Counted from the stretch's first letter, positions 33,447 through 45,701 are shown. The stretch: DNA of 64,000 nucleotides from Macrotis lagotis (GCF_037893015.1 NC_133658.1:425101890-425165889); one strand, 5' to 3'. The notes: generated by a model from the sequence alone, not told the origin. Numbers and translations: made by a program.

Positions 33447-33662
33447 AAGACAGGATAGATAGAACGATGGATCTGGAGTCAGGAAAACTCATCAAAAATA
33501 TCTGAGATACCTACAAGCTCTGTGACCCGGGGTAAGTCACTTAAATCTGTTTGACAACAAGCCAGGGAAAGAAATGGCAAATCATTCCAGTATCTTTGCC
33601 AAGAAAACCCAAAATGGGATCACAAAAAGTCAGGTCTGACTGAAGTGAGTGAACAACAAAAA
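33447..33662 (+). repeat. MAR1-type SINE
   Basis: GGATCTGGAGTCAGGAAAAC, CATTCCAGTATCTTTGCCAAG, GTGAGTGAACAACAAAAA. Confidence 0.85.
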
Positions 33663-34040
33663 CTCCTATCTCCAAGTCCAACAGAAGAAGGAGCCATTGG
33701 CTGGGAATGGAGGTGATCATGGAAGGTTTACTAAGAGCAGACCCATCTTATTTATCTAAGGAGCCCCCTGCAACTTTGTCCTCAGATGCCACATTGAGAG
33801 AGCTCTGGCAACACCTATCTTGTAACAGCCTAGATACCACAGAGTTTAGCATCTGGAATTTATCTAGATAATTGAGGTAAGGTAGGAAGCTAGTATGTGG
33901 TGGACTAAATTCTGTTTCTCCCCTACTTGGTTCCAGAGTAGCAGCAGATCCATCAGGCTCAATGCCACCCTCACCTTCCTAGCCAGTGATTTCTAGGATT
34001 TACCCTTGCATACTATTATCTTCTACACTGTGACTTTCCC

Positions 34041-34175
34041 CATTGTAGTTTCAATGTATCACAGATCCACGTAAGAAAATAAATGGGAATTTGATGGGAG
34101 TTTTGTAGAAGTGACAGACAAGACAGGAAGACCAGCAGATGACAAAAAAAGTTTCTAAATGCAGAAATGCATAAA
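34041..34175 (+). repeat. Unclassified repeat, copy 2
   Basis: TTTCAATGTATCACAGATCC ... GCAGAAATGCATAAAA. Same orientation as copy 1, 1.54 kb downstream. The following 34175-34520 has an unrecognised segment with broken frames; an LTR origin is possible but unproven. Confidence 0.8.
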
Positions 34176-34619
34176 ATACATATATAATATTGAATGATAT
34201 CAATAGCCCATAAAAGAAAAAAAAATCAGATTTCTCTGGTATAAGAGAAGGACCAGAAACTTTTACAGGAGTTTTCCAGATTGTTGGGGGGGTTACCCCC
34301 TGTGATATGGAAGGGATAACCATATAAAGATTTCTAGAAACGACTGAAACCCAAGCTTCAAAGATTACAGTTTTTTGTTTTACCTCTCTCACCCACAGTG
34401 GCTTCAAGGAATCCTATCTTCCTTGTTTGAGCCCCTGACAAAAGAACAGTTAAACATTAATTAGAAAGAGATGTGATGCCAGCTATAAATTCCTACAAAA
34501 GATTTTTATCAGCTCAGATAAATGTTCCCTGTGGGGGCCCTTGAAAAAACTGAAAGTGATCTAGAATCAATGTGATCTGGAATGAGGTTGGTTCTTTTTC
34601 ATAACACCAGGCGTTATCA

Positions 34620-34900
34620 TCATCAGAATTTTTATATGGCATTCTAAAGTTAGCAAAGCACTTTACACACATCTCATTTGATTCTCACACTTGTTCATCC
34701 TTCATTTTCTAAGAAAATTACAGATGATATCTTGATTTGCTTATGATCCCTGATAGGCCTCATTATTATACCCATTTTACTAATAAGGAAACTGAGGCAA
34801 ATAAAGTGGGTTTTTTTGCCAAAAGTTATATAGCTAATAAGTGTTTGAGGCAAAATGGGAATTCATGTCTTGCCGACTCCGAGTCCAGTGTTCCATGCAG
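34620..34900 (-). repeat. MIR, long copy
   Basis: GCAAAGCACTTTACACACATC, CCCATTTTACTAATAAGGAAAC, TAATAAGTGTTTGAGG. Confidence 0.7.
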
Positions 34901-35145
34901 CTGTCCATGACTCCACCCTCCTCACTCATGTTCTGTTATGTCATAACTCATTTCTATTTCTCACCACCCTCAGTTCTATGAAACCAAAGCTTCCCTTTCT
35001 TCAGCTGTTTTCTGTCATCTAGCTTTCCCAATGGAAAGGGAAAATTAAATAATGATGATTCCACCAAACATTTGAAGAGTATCTTATTTTGTTAAGATGA
35101 TACAACTGGTGAACTAGAATCTTCAGTCTTTAAATCCAACATTCT

Positions 35146-35303
35146 GGGGGCGGCTAGGTGGCACAGTGGATAAAGCACCAGCCCTGGAGCCAGGAGTACC
35201 TGGGTTCAAATCCGATCTCAACACTTAATAATTACCTAGCTGTATGGCCTTGGGCAAGCCACTTAACCCCCGGTTGCCTTGCAAAAAAAAACCCCATAAA
35301 AAA
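35146..35303 (+). repeat. WSINE1-type SINE
   Basis: Near-perfect duplication AAATCCAACATTCT (35132-35145) / AAATCCAAAATTCT (35304-35317). 35318-36240 holds nothing recognised. Confidence 0.94.
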
Positions 35304-36243
35304 TAAATCCAAAATTCTTTTATACCCATTCAAACTAGAGGTGTAATGTGGGGTTCAGGGAGGACTAGCACCTCTGGTGTGAGGGTTTGTTGAACCCTCT
35401 TCAGGGCTGCTCAGCCACCTTTCATGTCTACCTGTCACCGGGTTCTCACCTGAGACTCCAAGAAGCTGGAGCATGCGCAGCAACCACACTTTGGTAAAAT
35501 GGTCTGGGGTGTAGAGGCTAAACCAAGGTTGAATATAATCAAGGAGTCTCAAACCTATCAATGAGTTAGGGGGGGTGTCTACCCCAAGAAGATGAAGACT
35601 TTCCCCAGAGAATGGGCAAGTGAGAATAATTTGTTCCCATAGCCATGAAGGCAGCTGAAGCAGGTTCCAGGGGTTCTTAGAGCTTGGTCAAATACACCAA
35701 AGGCATCTATTGCATCCTTGGCTACTAACAGTCCCCTTGACTTTTATCCTACACAGGACTTAGATGACTCTGGAGAAGAAAACAAGGCTGACAACTGACA
35801 ACTGTGCAACTCTGCCTTTTGTAAATCCAATTCAAACACAGATCAAGTCATCTCCCTAGGATGTGATTCCCCTTTGAAAATGAAGTACCAACAATTCAAA
35901 TTCAAATGCTTTTTGGTTGAGATGTCTTGTCTAGTCGGTCTCATTCCTTCCAGTGCATCAGAACTTGAGGAAAACAATATTTAAATCCAAAAGAAGGAGT
36001 TATTAATGGTTGGGTTTCCAGGTGACCGACTGAAGATAGAGCTTGGGAGTTGAGGGACAGGAGAGAAGGAGGAATTGAAAGGAGAGATTTAATAGGCCTG
36101 TCATATGAAACCTGTTGCACTCTCCCAGGGACACTCATGCTGCAACAATGGTCAAGAGGGACAAGAATCACCAGGTAGCAGCGCCAATAAATGTTTAACA
36201 GCCAAAATTCAATCTGTTCTTTTAATATTTCCTCCATCACTTC

Positions 36244-36503
36244 TGTTATTGTTAGTCATTTGCAGTTGTATCTGACTCTTCATCACCCCATTTTGGGTTT
36301 TCTTGGCACAGACATTGTACTAGTTTGCCATTTCCTCCTCCAGCTTATTTTACAGATGAGGAAACTGAAGCAAACAGGGATAAGTGACTTGCCCAGAGTG
36401 ACTTTATAAGTTTATAGTATCTGAAGCCAGATTTGAACTCGTGTAGTTGTCTTCCTGACTCCATACCTGGCACTCCTATCCACTGTGCCACCTAGCTGTC
36501 CCT
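36244..36503 (-). repeat. MAR1-type SINE, near full length
   Basis: TGTTATTGTTAGTCATTTGC to CCACCTAGCTGTCCCT. 36504-37080 holds nothing recognised. Confidence 0.87.
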
Positions 36504-37110
36504 ATCATTTTCTTAAGTCTAGATAATCAGCAAAATAATAAATCAAGCCTTGAACTGAAATATTTGCTGAGTTCTGAGGCTTAAATGATTGAACTAAAAA
36601 TTTAACTATTAACTTCTGGTTTGATGCCACTCCCTGGCTTTGCTGGCTTCAGTTGTTTCCACTGTTCCCTTTCCTAGGTTAATTGCACTAGGAGAAAGGT
36701 AACCTGGAGATACCTGATCCTGTCAGTTGTTGATGGTGTAGAGGTGGGAAACAGAAAATAATGGAAGCATCTCTCTTTCAAAGGAGTATAGAGAGGGAAA
36801 GGAACACCCAATCTAAACTGATCTATCCCTCGGCTTGATTTTCTCTGAGTTTCATGACTTTTGTTATCCCTAGTGACCCAAAGAATAATTTTCACGTTAG
36901 TAGACCTTATATGCAGCATTCAGGGGGAAGAATTCTTTAAAAATAAAAGTGTTAAGAGACACTCAAAAGTTTAGGAAAATAAATCGTCAGCTAATCTGCA
37001 TTTCAATGGGTAAGAAATAATAAAAGGTAATGCTGAATCTCCCCTTCCAAATTTATTCCATGATATAACTTGATATAACTACCCTCAAAAGTCATCTTCC
37101 CTTCTCCCCA

Positions 37111-37112
<2 letters not shown>

Positions 37113-37147
<35 letters not shown>
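37113..37147 (+). repeat. (CA)17 microsatellite
   Basis: Pure AC units, followed by AAACAAAAACAC. Confidence 0.97.
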
Positions 37148-37151
<4 letters not shown>

Positions 37152-37189
37152 AAAACACAGAGCCTTTTTGGTTATCTCAGACAGATGGC

Positions 37190-38370
37190 ACTAGCATTAA
37201 GAGTTACCAGGAAAGGCTACTTGCAGAAGATGGGATTTTAACTAAGATTTGAAAAAAGCCAGAGAAAGCAGGAGGCAGAGAAGAGAATGGAGAGAATTCT
37301 AAGCATGGAGTAAAGCTAGTGAAAATGCCCAGAATCAGGAGATGAAATATCTTGTTTGAGAAAAATGGAAGAACAGTAAGGTCAGTTATCAGATTAGAGA
37401 GTACCTGGAGGGAAGTGAAGTGTGAGAAGCCTGGAAAAGTAGGAAGGGGCAAAGTTATCAAGAACTTTAAAAGTTAAATGGAGGGTTTTACATTTTATTC
37501 TGTAGGTAATCGGGAACCATAATGGGAGGAACAATAGTCAAATCTGTGCTTTAAGATCACTTGGTTTTGTTTGTTTGGGGTCCCACAGATAGTAAACATC
37601 TAAGGCCAGATTTGAAACCAAGTCTTCCTGACTCCAAACCTGGCACTCTACTGTGCCACCTAGCTGCCCTTATGATCACTTTGACAATTGAGTGGGAAAT
37701 GGGATGAAGTGGAGAGATCTCCCGAGGTAGGGAGATCAATCAGCAGGCTATTAAAATAGTGATAAGAGCATGCACCAAGGTGGTGGCAGTAACAAAGGAA
37801 AAGAGGCCTAGGTTGTGAAGGTAGGATTGACAGAATCTGCAGCCCATTGGATGATGGGGAGTGGAGAGAGTGATGAATCATATAGGTTTCACATCTGGGT
37901 GACTAGGAGATGATGGTACCCTCAACAATCATAAGGAAGATGGGAAGAAGGAGGTTTAGAGGGTGAAAGGTGATAAGTTTGGGACATATTGTATTAAAGA
38001 TATCCGTGGAACATCCAATTGAGATATCTAATAGGGTGCTGGAGATGTGAGACTGGATATCAGTTAGGGCTGGATAAATAAAACTGATCATAATACCATT
38101 GTTATCTTTGAATCTATGGTGGCTGATGAGATCACCAAGCAAAAGAATATAGAGAGAAAAGAGAAGGCACAGAATAGAACCTCAAAAGACACCCATAGTT
38201 ACAAACTGAGACCTGTAGGATGACTCAGCCAAAATGTACTAAAGAAGGAATAATCATATTGGAAGAGAACCAGGAGAGAACAGTGCCTCAAAAATCTGGA
38301 GAGAAGAGAGAGTAATTAACTGTGACAAAGGTTGTAGAGAAGTCAAAAAGGATGAGAACTGAGAAAAGGT
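37190..38370 (+). repeat. Ancient 1.2 kb conserved mammalian repeat
   Basis: Blocks in order: GTGAAAATGCCCAGAATCAG, GTCAAATCTGTGCTTTAAG, CACCAAGGTGGTGGCAGTAAC, GATATCTAATAGGGTGCTGG, GCTGATGAGATCACCAAGC, CAGAATAGAACCTCAAAAGAC, TGACAAAGGTTGTAGAGAAG. I recognise these from a repeat common in many placental genomes but cannot name it with certainty. Frames are broken. Confidence 0.65.
37563..37671 (-). repeat. MAR1-type SINE, 5' part, inside the ancient repeat
   Basis: TCTTCCTGACTCCAAACCTGGC and GTGCCACCTAGCTGCCC. AGATCACTT / TGATCACTT flank it as a likely duplication. Confidence 0.8.
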
Positions 38371-38464
38371 CATTAGAAAATGGGATATCAGAGCTGGAAA
38401 AAAAAACAATGTGAAATGTTTGAACTCCAAGGGATCTTAAAATGAAAGAGTAAAGGTTAAAATT

Positions 38465-38770
38465 GTAAGGAGTCTTAAATATCCAGTCCCTCCCTTATAA
38501 GAGAACCCCCTCTACATACATTTCAATGATTGTTTAAACACCTCCAAGTGATAGAAATCCCAGTCTCAAAACACAATCCATTCAATTGCTAGATAGCTCT
38601 AATTATCTTTATTAGATTAGTGAAATATTGAACTTTACCTTCTATCTCCTACTTTAAGCAAAGCAACATTAATCACCCTTCCACAGGAAAACCAAAATTT
38701 CCAAAACTACAAGACTCTTGTTTTGTTCCTCCCAAGTTTTCTCTTCTCCAAGGTCCCCAATTCCTTCAAC
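38465..38770 (+). repeat. L3/CR1 3' remnant
   Basis: AAACACCTCCAAGTGATAGAAATC, GATAGCTCTAATTATCTTTA, CTCTTCTCCAAGGTCCCCAATTCC in CR1 order. Confidence 0.6.
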
Positions 38771-39259
38771 TTCTCCTCAAATACAAAATGATAATGCCCA
38801 AGACAATGAGGGAAGATCAGCTGTTGGAGGATTAAATCTTCAGAGGAATAATGTGCAGTTTGGATCTTGGGATCTTGTTCCTGTGTTGAATCAAAAGGAA
38901 GAGGGATGATCCAAAGATGTGTTCCTGATTCTTCTATCATGGGCTGACTGTGGGATCAACAACCAGGCCAACCAGTTGTATTAAATGGGATAGGGGAGAG
39001 GTTTCTGTTAGTCAACAATTTTGACATAGGACCCTCCTTATTACTATCCCCAACCCAGTCTGGAACATAGGGAAGGAGAACAAGGAGAGGAGTCTAGACC
39101 CAGAGAAGGACACTTAGGTTGGAAACAAAGCTTCCAGGTCATTCCCTTCCTATCTTAACCCTCTTTAAGCGTATCACACAGGCATAAAAAGTCCAAGATT
39201 GGATTTAATTATTTTATTTTAAATCCAAATAACTTTCACAAACACAAGAGTTTCAAACA

Positions 39260-39265
39260 TTTATT
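39260..39265 (-). terminator. DEGS2: Candidate DEGS2 poly(A) signal
   Basis: The - strand reads GCAATAAATGTTTG followed by a GT-rich stretch about 15 bases later, the classic arrangement. An upstream alternative AATAAA is at 39668-39673. Confidence 0.5.
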
Positions 39266-40889
39266 GCATTTGTTTTACAAAGGACCTCATAAGCCAGATA
39301 AAATATCCAGTGGAATGGCCCATAGGCCAATCTGTTGATATTTTCCCTCCCCTTTTTGGCTGGAGACCTGAGAATGAGCTCCAAAGAATTTTTTGCAAGT
39401 TGCTCTGAAAAGCATAAAGTGATATATAAACATAAAAGAGAACATTAGACTCATAAAATAACAAAGTTGGAAGGGACCTTGGACTCATACAATAGATTTA
39501 TAAGGAGTTTATTAAAGAGACTTCTAGGTTGGAATTGACACGTTACCAGTCATATTAGTGGAAGATCCAAGACTCAAACCAAGATCCTTTACCTTTGAGT
39601 ACGACTTTAATGGTTTAATGAAAGACTGGAATATCTCCATAAGAATACAAATTCTATCTCAAAGGCTATTTATTCAGGTGCTGAGAAAAGGTGCAGCTTG
39701 GGCCCAAGTGTGGCAGTAGCATCCTTTTGGAAGAAAGGGGAAGAGTTGGATCATAGACCCCAGTTTACAGCTCTCTGGGTCTTGAAGGTCCCATGCTTCT
39801 TATGCCATAGTAGTGGCCAAACTACTGTTGGTGGTACAGGAAGGGGAAAAGAGCTAATGACCTAATTAAGAATTCCAATCTCATAATTCTAGTGGAGTCA
39901 ACCTTTCTGCCCAATTATTCCAGCAGGCTCCAAGTTGACCAGGGTTCAGAGCCTTTCAAGAATAATCTTTTTCTTGTTTCTCTACCCTTCAACATGGACC
40001 TTCTAAGTAGTTGGTGTTCCCTTTTGTATGGCAGCTGAAAAAAACCATAAATTATAAGAGGCTGTTTAGAAATCCTGGGAAATACTGGGAGAAAGAGATG
40101 AAACTGGCCAACATCAGAGTTTAAAGCATTCAGTCATCATAGAAAGAGAATGCCCAAAACAACCCTGGAATCCTCCAGCTATAAAATGTCAGTAAGGCCT
40201 TAGAAATAATCCATTCTGATCATTTCCTCTTATAGATGAAGAACCTAGAAACACAAAGAGGGGAAAACTGCTTGTTCAGGATCACACAAGGTTCTGGTGG
40301 CAGTATAGGAACAAGAGCCCTTTCCAAACCACCTTTCACCAAACCACCTTTCACTGGACTTAAAATAATCCTGCCCAGGGTTTTTTTTCACAGAGAAACT
40401 GACTTGTCAGGGACCTCAATTTGCAATAGATGGGCTGCAAAGAAGCCTTTGTCCCAAGAATTAGGCTGCTGTCTATAACCACCCAAGAGTGGCCCAGATG
40501 GAGTCACATCCACCAGCCCTAGGGGCCACAAGTTAGGGGTAAGGAAATGATAGGAGTGGGTAGAGGGCACCCTGACTCAAATGTCTCTCCTTTTTCCATT
40601 AAGCTCCTCTTACACTGTCATTATAACTTCATTCCTTGGAATTTTTTTTAAAAAATGCCCTCATTCAAATGAAGATCTCTCCAGCAAGCAATATGATAAA
40701 GTAGATAAATGTTGGCAAGGGATTCGAGGTGTTCTGGTACCAGATTTTCTAGCAGTGAGATTATTGTTGCCACTCTCTGGGTCTCAGTTTCCTCTAAATT
40801 ATCTGTAAGCCCTGCTCCCTGTCCCCTTCTCCTCCAGTGGCTCTGACAGCCGGTTCTGGATGAATCGAAGGTCCCTTCCATAACTAATC

Positions 40890-41057
40890 TTTTTTTTTTT
40901 TTTTTAGGTTTTTGTAAGGCAAATGGGGTTAAGTGGCTTGTTGCCCAAGGCCACACAGCTAGGTAATTATTAAGTGTCTGAGACTGGATTTGAACCCAGG
41001 TACTCCTGACTCCAGGGCCAGTGCTTTCTTTATCCACTGCGCAACCCAGCTGCCCCT
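40890..41057 (-). repeat. WSINE1-type SINE in the probable DEGS2 3' UTR
   Basis: ACTAATCTTTT-like duplication on both sides (40880s and 41070s). The head contains a small expansion (GCTTTCTTTATCC). Confidence 0.9.
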
Positions 41058-41060
41058 AGC

Positions 41061-41122
41061 TAACCCTCTTGACTAATCTTTTGCCCTAGCCACCCCTCTT
41101 GACTAATCTTTTGCCCTATAGA
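41061..41122 (+). repeat. 30-base tandem duplication
   Basis: CTCTTGACTAATCTTTTGCCCTA appears twice, 30 bases apart, directly after the SINE. 40316-40352 has a smaller repeat (CCAAACCACCTTTCA twice). Confidence 0.9.
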
Positions 41123-41810
41123 GCAGCTATGGCACATATTCATAAACAAGAAGTCAAAAGGCCCTGGGGGAATTAAAATGTTGAAGGACCGTTTCTTCTG
41201 CAGACCCAAATTGACATGATACAGAAAAATATTAATAACTCAAGAACAGCATAAGGACCATCCTTGAGGTTCTTTAGCAAGGAGCACCAGGCCACCTTGG
41301 AGAAAAGTTAATGTCCTCTTCCTCCTCCTCCTCCCTACCACCTTCAGGATACTAAATCATAAAATTTAGAACAGAAAGGAAACTTTGAGATTTTCTATTT
41401 AGTCCAACTTTCCCAGATCAATTCTGGTCCAGAACATGGTAAAAGTACTTAGGGCCAGGATCAAACCAAGACCTTTTGACTCAGAATTAAAGTTCTTTTG
41501 CTGTTATATCAGTACAAAGGGAGAATTCTGTTTTTTTCTGCCCTCCTGTTTCTCAGGACTGCAGGTCTTGGTATATGGGGCTCTCTGCTCAGAGTATACT
41601 GGAAGCCTCTTAGAGGCAGGTTGGACATGGGTGAGGTTTGTTGTTTCTGCTCTATTTCTTAGGAGATACATTCCACTATTTTGGTCATTTCAGAAAACTA
41701 ACTCAGGCTCTACAATTCACATTGAGGATTTCTGCGCCAATCTTTTTTTTTTTCCAAGCAGGGTCCTGATCCTGGCTCAAGCTTTCCCCATCCATTAAAT
41801 GGAAGACAAA

Positions 41811-41954
41811 TTAGGAAGCTTTCAAGTTCTTGTAGACCCTCTTTGTCCTTGCAGCAGGCCCCATATTGTCTTTGAAGACAAAATCCCAGAGAACTTGGAC
41901 CCAGGAATGGTGCTGGGGAAGGTTGTCATAATATTCAGGGGCAATTTTCCGCAC
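41811..41954 (-). CDS. DEGS2: DEGS2 exon 3: C-terminus and stop
   Basis: Read on the - strand after acceptor CTCCAG, 48 codons give [18 protein letters not shown], then [15 protein letters not shown] and [14 protein letters not shown], then TAA (41811-41813). Human has [33 protein letters not shown] and a different tail (RLAKDGL). The last seven residues are the most diverged. It begins on a codon boundary, which fixes the exon 2 donor as ATG|GTAGGT. Confidence 0.95.
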   Translation of the reverse strand: MRKIAPEYYDNLPQHHSWVQVLWDFVFKDNMGPAARTKRVYKNLKAS

Positions 41955-42008
41955 CTGGAGAAAAGAGAGAAAGTCCGTCAGACATAGAATGCTATAACTG
42001 AAAAGGGA

Positions 42009-42133
42009 TTGGAACAGCTAGGTGGCACTGGCCCTGGGATCTTAGGCAAGTAGCTTACCCCATTGCCTTGCAAAAACCAAAAGAGAGAGAGAGAGAGATA
42101 GATAGATAGATACAGACAGACAGACAGACAGAC
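42009..42133 (+). repeat. Deleted SINE with microsatellite tail
   Basis: GGAACAGCTAGGTGGCAC jumps to TGGCCCTGGGATCTTAGGC, losing box B. After CTTGCAAAAACCAAAA come GA, then GATA, then GACA units (42081-42133). Confidence 0.88.
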
Positions 42134-42462
42134 TATGGGACTGGGAGCTAAGAAGGACTTAACTGCTGACCATTTAGAAATGAGGCCCAAGGTCACACAC
42201 AGTCAGTAGCAGAGTGAGATCTGGTCTCCTGACTTCTATTCCTGTATCATTTCTACTTCTATCTCCCCCAGCTGATTTGTGGAGAATCCAGGTTTGAATC
42301 AGCTCTACTATTTAAAAGAGCATAGGCAAGTTTCTCTTCTCAAGGATTCTGTTTCTTCCTCTGTACCAGACCAGGAGCAGCAATAATTCACAAAATATAG
42401 TACTTTTAGATTAACAAAGTTCTTTTCCTTACAATAACACTTTAAAGTGTGATTATATCTAG

Positions 42463-42705
42463 GCTGTTCAGTTGTTTCAGTCAAGTCCAACTCTTTGTGA
42501 CCTCATTTGGGATTTTCATGGAAAAGACACCAGACTAGTTTACCATTTCCTTCTCCAGATCATTTTACAGATAAGGAAATTAAGGCAAACAAGGTTAAGT
42601 GACTTGCCCAGAGTCACACAGGTAATAAGTATCTGGGGTTACATTTGAACTCAGGTCTTTCTGACTTCAGGCCTGGTGCTCTATCCACTGCACCACCTAG
42701 GGTCC
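42463..42705 (-). repeat. MAR1-type SINE
   Basis: TTCAGTTGTTTCAGTCAAGTCC to TATCCACTGCACCACCTAGG. 42706-42930 is MIR-like; 42930-44160 shows only weak MIR traces. Confidence 0.87.
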
Positions 42706-44164
42706 CAATGAAGATATTATTATCCTCATTTTAAGGTGGGGAAATGGAAACCCCTAAGAGATATAATGACTTGCATTATGCAAATAGATGCATAGCTAAC
42801 ATCAGAATCCAAACTTAAGTCTCCTGATCTCCAAACAATATCCTTTCTACTTCACAATGTCAATGAAGACTTTCACTAAGCAATCTCTTCCTAAGAAACA
42901 AGTGGTATGGTAAAAAAAAAAACAACAGATTTGGAGTCAGAGGGTTCAACAATTGTAAATCTCATCAAAACATATTAATCCAATGACCTGTCTTGATTTT
43001 AATCCAATTTCTTCCATTGAGGGAGGGGAATGATATGAATATGGAAGGCTACAATGTGTTTTGTGCCAATTATTGGGAAATAACAATGGGTGGGGGTGGG
43101 GATTAAAGTACTTTGAAAACTATAAAATTCTCCATATATGGGAGTGCCACTTCCTACCTGTGTGACCTTAGGTAAGTCATTTTACATCTAAGTGCTTCAC
43201 ATTCCTCATCAGGAAAATGAAAGATCCCATTCAGAATCAGGAATCATAGCTTTCTTGCATTCTGCTGCACCTGTCTTTTCTATTGTTTCAGAGGTTGTGT
43301 CTCCAGCCAGATTTGCTGGGAGCAGAAACCAAAGCAGTCCCCTAGGGCTACTGTTGCTTCCTCTGAGAGACAATTTTTATAGGTAAACTGAAATATCTCA
43401 GCTGGCAAGAAACTAGAGGAAAATTCTACATTCTATAGAACAGATTTTATAACAACTGGAAGGAGACAAAGAAATCACCGAGGATTATACTGTAGTCTAT
43501 CTTGACTCTTCCCCTCTCCCCCACACCTCTGTACCTAGCCTAGGGTTAGGCACAAAAGAATAAATAATTCACAGATAAAGAGAATCTATGGGCTGGAAAC
43601 AAAAAGCATATTTTCTAAATTCAATTTCCTCATTTTATAGCCCAAGGCAATAGGCAACAAGCTCTCACATATTCCTGTAGATGAAATGGAGATATTGGGG
43701 CTGGATGACATCATAGCATCAGAGATCTGCAGGGTCTAAGAACTGAAAAGAATCCTAGAGGTTTAGTTTATTAGTGGGGAAAGCTGATGTTTATAGTCTC
43801 TGATTTGGCAGGACCCTCTCCCCCACCCCTTAATACCCTTGACAAGTAATCAGAGTACTAAATTCCAAAATTGGGAATTCTGACCATTTGAGGAAATTCA
43901 GATAAAAGGGAAAAGGGAGGAAATGCGTGGGAAAGAAGGGGAACAGTGGCTAAGATCTGTATGACCCTAAAGTTGAGAAAGATGAGGAACTGGGAGAACA
44001 TGGTATTGAAGGGAACAGGGTTTGGAGTAAAAAACAAAAACAAAAACAAAAACAAACCCAACTCTGAGTCAGGTTATTGAGTAGGAAGAATGCCCTGGAG
44101 CTCTGGATGTGAAAAAAAGTAAAAATCTGCACTCAGAATGCAATGAATTTCCACTAGGATAAGG

Positions 44165-44340
44165 TCATTGTTGTTGCTCATCTTTCTTTCTCAAAGAGGA
44201 CCAGTGACATCACAGACTGATGTCTTGACTTTCCAGCAAATTGAATTTAACTGAGGCAGAGCTGCTCAAAGTCCTCAGTCTCTCTCCAGCTATGGAAGTA
44301 ATGGGCTGAAATGCAGTGGGTGACCTTGGTCTTTCTAAAT
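44165..44340 (+). repeat. MAR1 middle-domain fragment
   Basis: TCAAAGAGGACCAGTGACATC and CAAATTGAATTTAACTGAGGC match the long MAR1 form seen at 4690-4960. Confidence 0.6.
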
Positions 44341-44829
44341 TAAGGTCTTTCCCAGGTCTCTATTGAATGATGGAGGATGAAAAGCAGCAACAAGAGGCAT
44401 GCTAATTCCTCTTCCTTACCATGTGTATCAGGAACTAAGATAAAGTTAGTCTTAAGGAGAAAGAAGAAGAGAGCTAAGCTGCAGGCAAGTTTGCTAACAA
44501 AAGGGAGGGTTCCACCACACAAGTGAAAAATAAAAGCCAAAGAACATGGCCTGGGGAGGGCTAGGGTTTTATTTATAAGAGAAGCTGATGCAGGTAGGTA
44601 GCCACTAATCTGTTCTAAAGTATTAGGGTTCACTTTCTTGTTCCTGAAAGTTATGCCTCCCTTAATATGACATAAAGGTCTGCCAAACCACACTAATGAC
44701 TCATATTGAGCTAGAAGTTCATTAAAACGCACAAATCTTTTAGGTAAACCATCATCTGGTCAAACTTCTCCATCTTGTGACTTTTTTTAATTCAACTCTA
44801 TGATTTTACATTAATCTCTTGTTAATTTG

Positions 44830-45330
44830 ATCTTGTTATATCCATGCTCTATCTAGTCTCTAATGATTTTGACTCCTGAGTTTCATCCTTTGTTTTAGCT
44901 ATCCATTCCATGTTCGAGTGTCATCTGCAGATTTGATAAGTATGTCATTTCTGCCTTGATCCAAGTCTAGGTATGTTCCCGATTGCTGATATCTTTTAAA
45001 AACGTAATGACTACCAGATGTGATCTAACCAGGGTAGGAGACATCTGGAATAACACCTTCATCCATCTTAATTCTAGATTGTGTTGGTCAAACCTAAGAT
45101 TACATTTGATTTTTTTCCTGTCACATTAAACTAATAATTCAGAATTAATTTACAGGCCACTAAAATCCTCATCTTCTTCATGTGAACTATTATCCAACCA
45201 CGTTTGCAGTTAGGTGGGATTGGAACTGATAGGATTAATGCTCAATGACAATTCGGAGAGAAGTCTTTGGAAAACATCATTTATTACTCAAGATTTTTGT
45301 CAGTGTCTTAGATAAAGGAATAGATGGCCC
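44830..45330 (+). repeat. L3/CR1 remnant
   Basis: GTCATCTGCAGATTTGATAAG, CCAGATGTGATCTAACCAGGG and TTGTGTTGGTCAAACCTAAG. 44340-44830 and 45330-45530 show nothing recognised. Confidence 0.6.
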
Positions 45331-45545
45331 AACTAAAAGGGATAACTAATGTATTAGGTGGCCAGAGTTGTGTCCCAAAAAAGAATTTAACAGATTAAAA
45401 CAATGAACTTAAAAGATGAAATTTTATGTGGGGGAAAAAAAAGTGATACCTGCTCTCTAAGAATAAAAAAAAATCAATTGGGTATTGAAGGTGTCTAGGA
45501 GATGCTAGAAGATGTCTTTTTGAAGTAGGGGTAAGAGTAAATTAC

Positions 45546-45701
45546 CTTTTTTTTTAGCTTTTTTGCAAGGCAAATGGGATTAAGTGGCTTGCCCATGACC
45601 ACACAGCTAGGTAATTATTAAGTGTCTGAGGCTGCTTTTGAACTCAGGTACTCCTGACTCCAGGACTGGTGATCTATCCACTGTGCCACCTAGCCACCCC
45701 T
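45546..45701 (-). repeat. WSINE1-type SINE
   Basis: Duplication AGAGTAAATTAC at 45534-45545 and 45702-45713. Just beyond, 45755-45850 is an L2 tail (AAGTTCTGTAAGGGCAGGGA). Confidence 0.93.

Larger units (their letters stand above)
39245..41810 (-). other. DEGS2: Probable DEGS2 3' UTR
   Basis: No further coding homology follows the DEGS2 stop codon. On the - strand, AATAAA occurs at 39668-39673 and at 39260-39265. The second is followed by a strong GT-rich element (CTTGTGTTTGTGAAAG), so it is the better cleavage site and implies a 3' UTR near 2.5 kb. A WSINE1-type SINE (40890-41057) and a 30-base tandem duplication lie inside it. Extent is inferred. Confidence 0.45.

Noticed and set aside
34051..34407. 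118-residue - strand frame as a retroviral or host gene
   Set aside because: No domain recognised; it spans a repeat copy, and neighbouring frames are closed.
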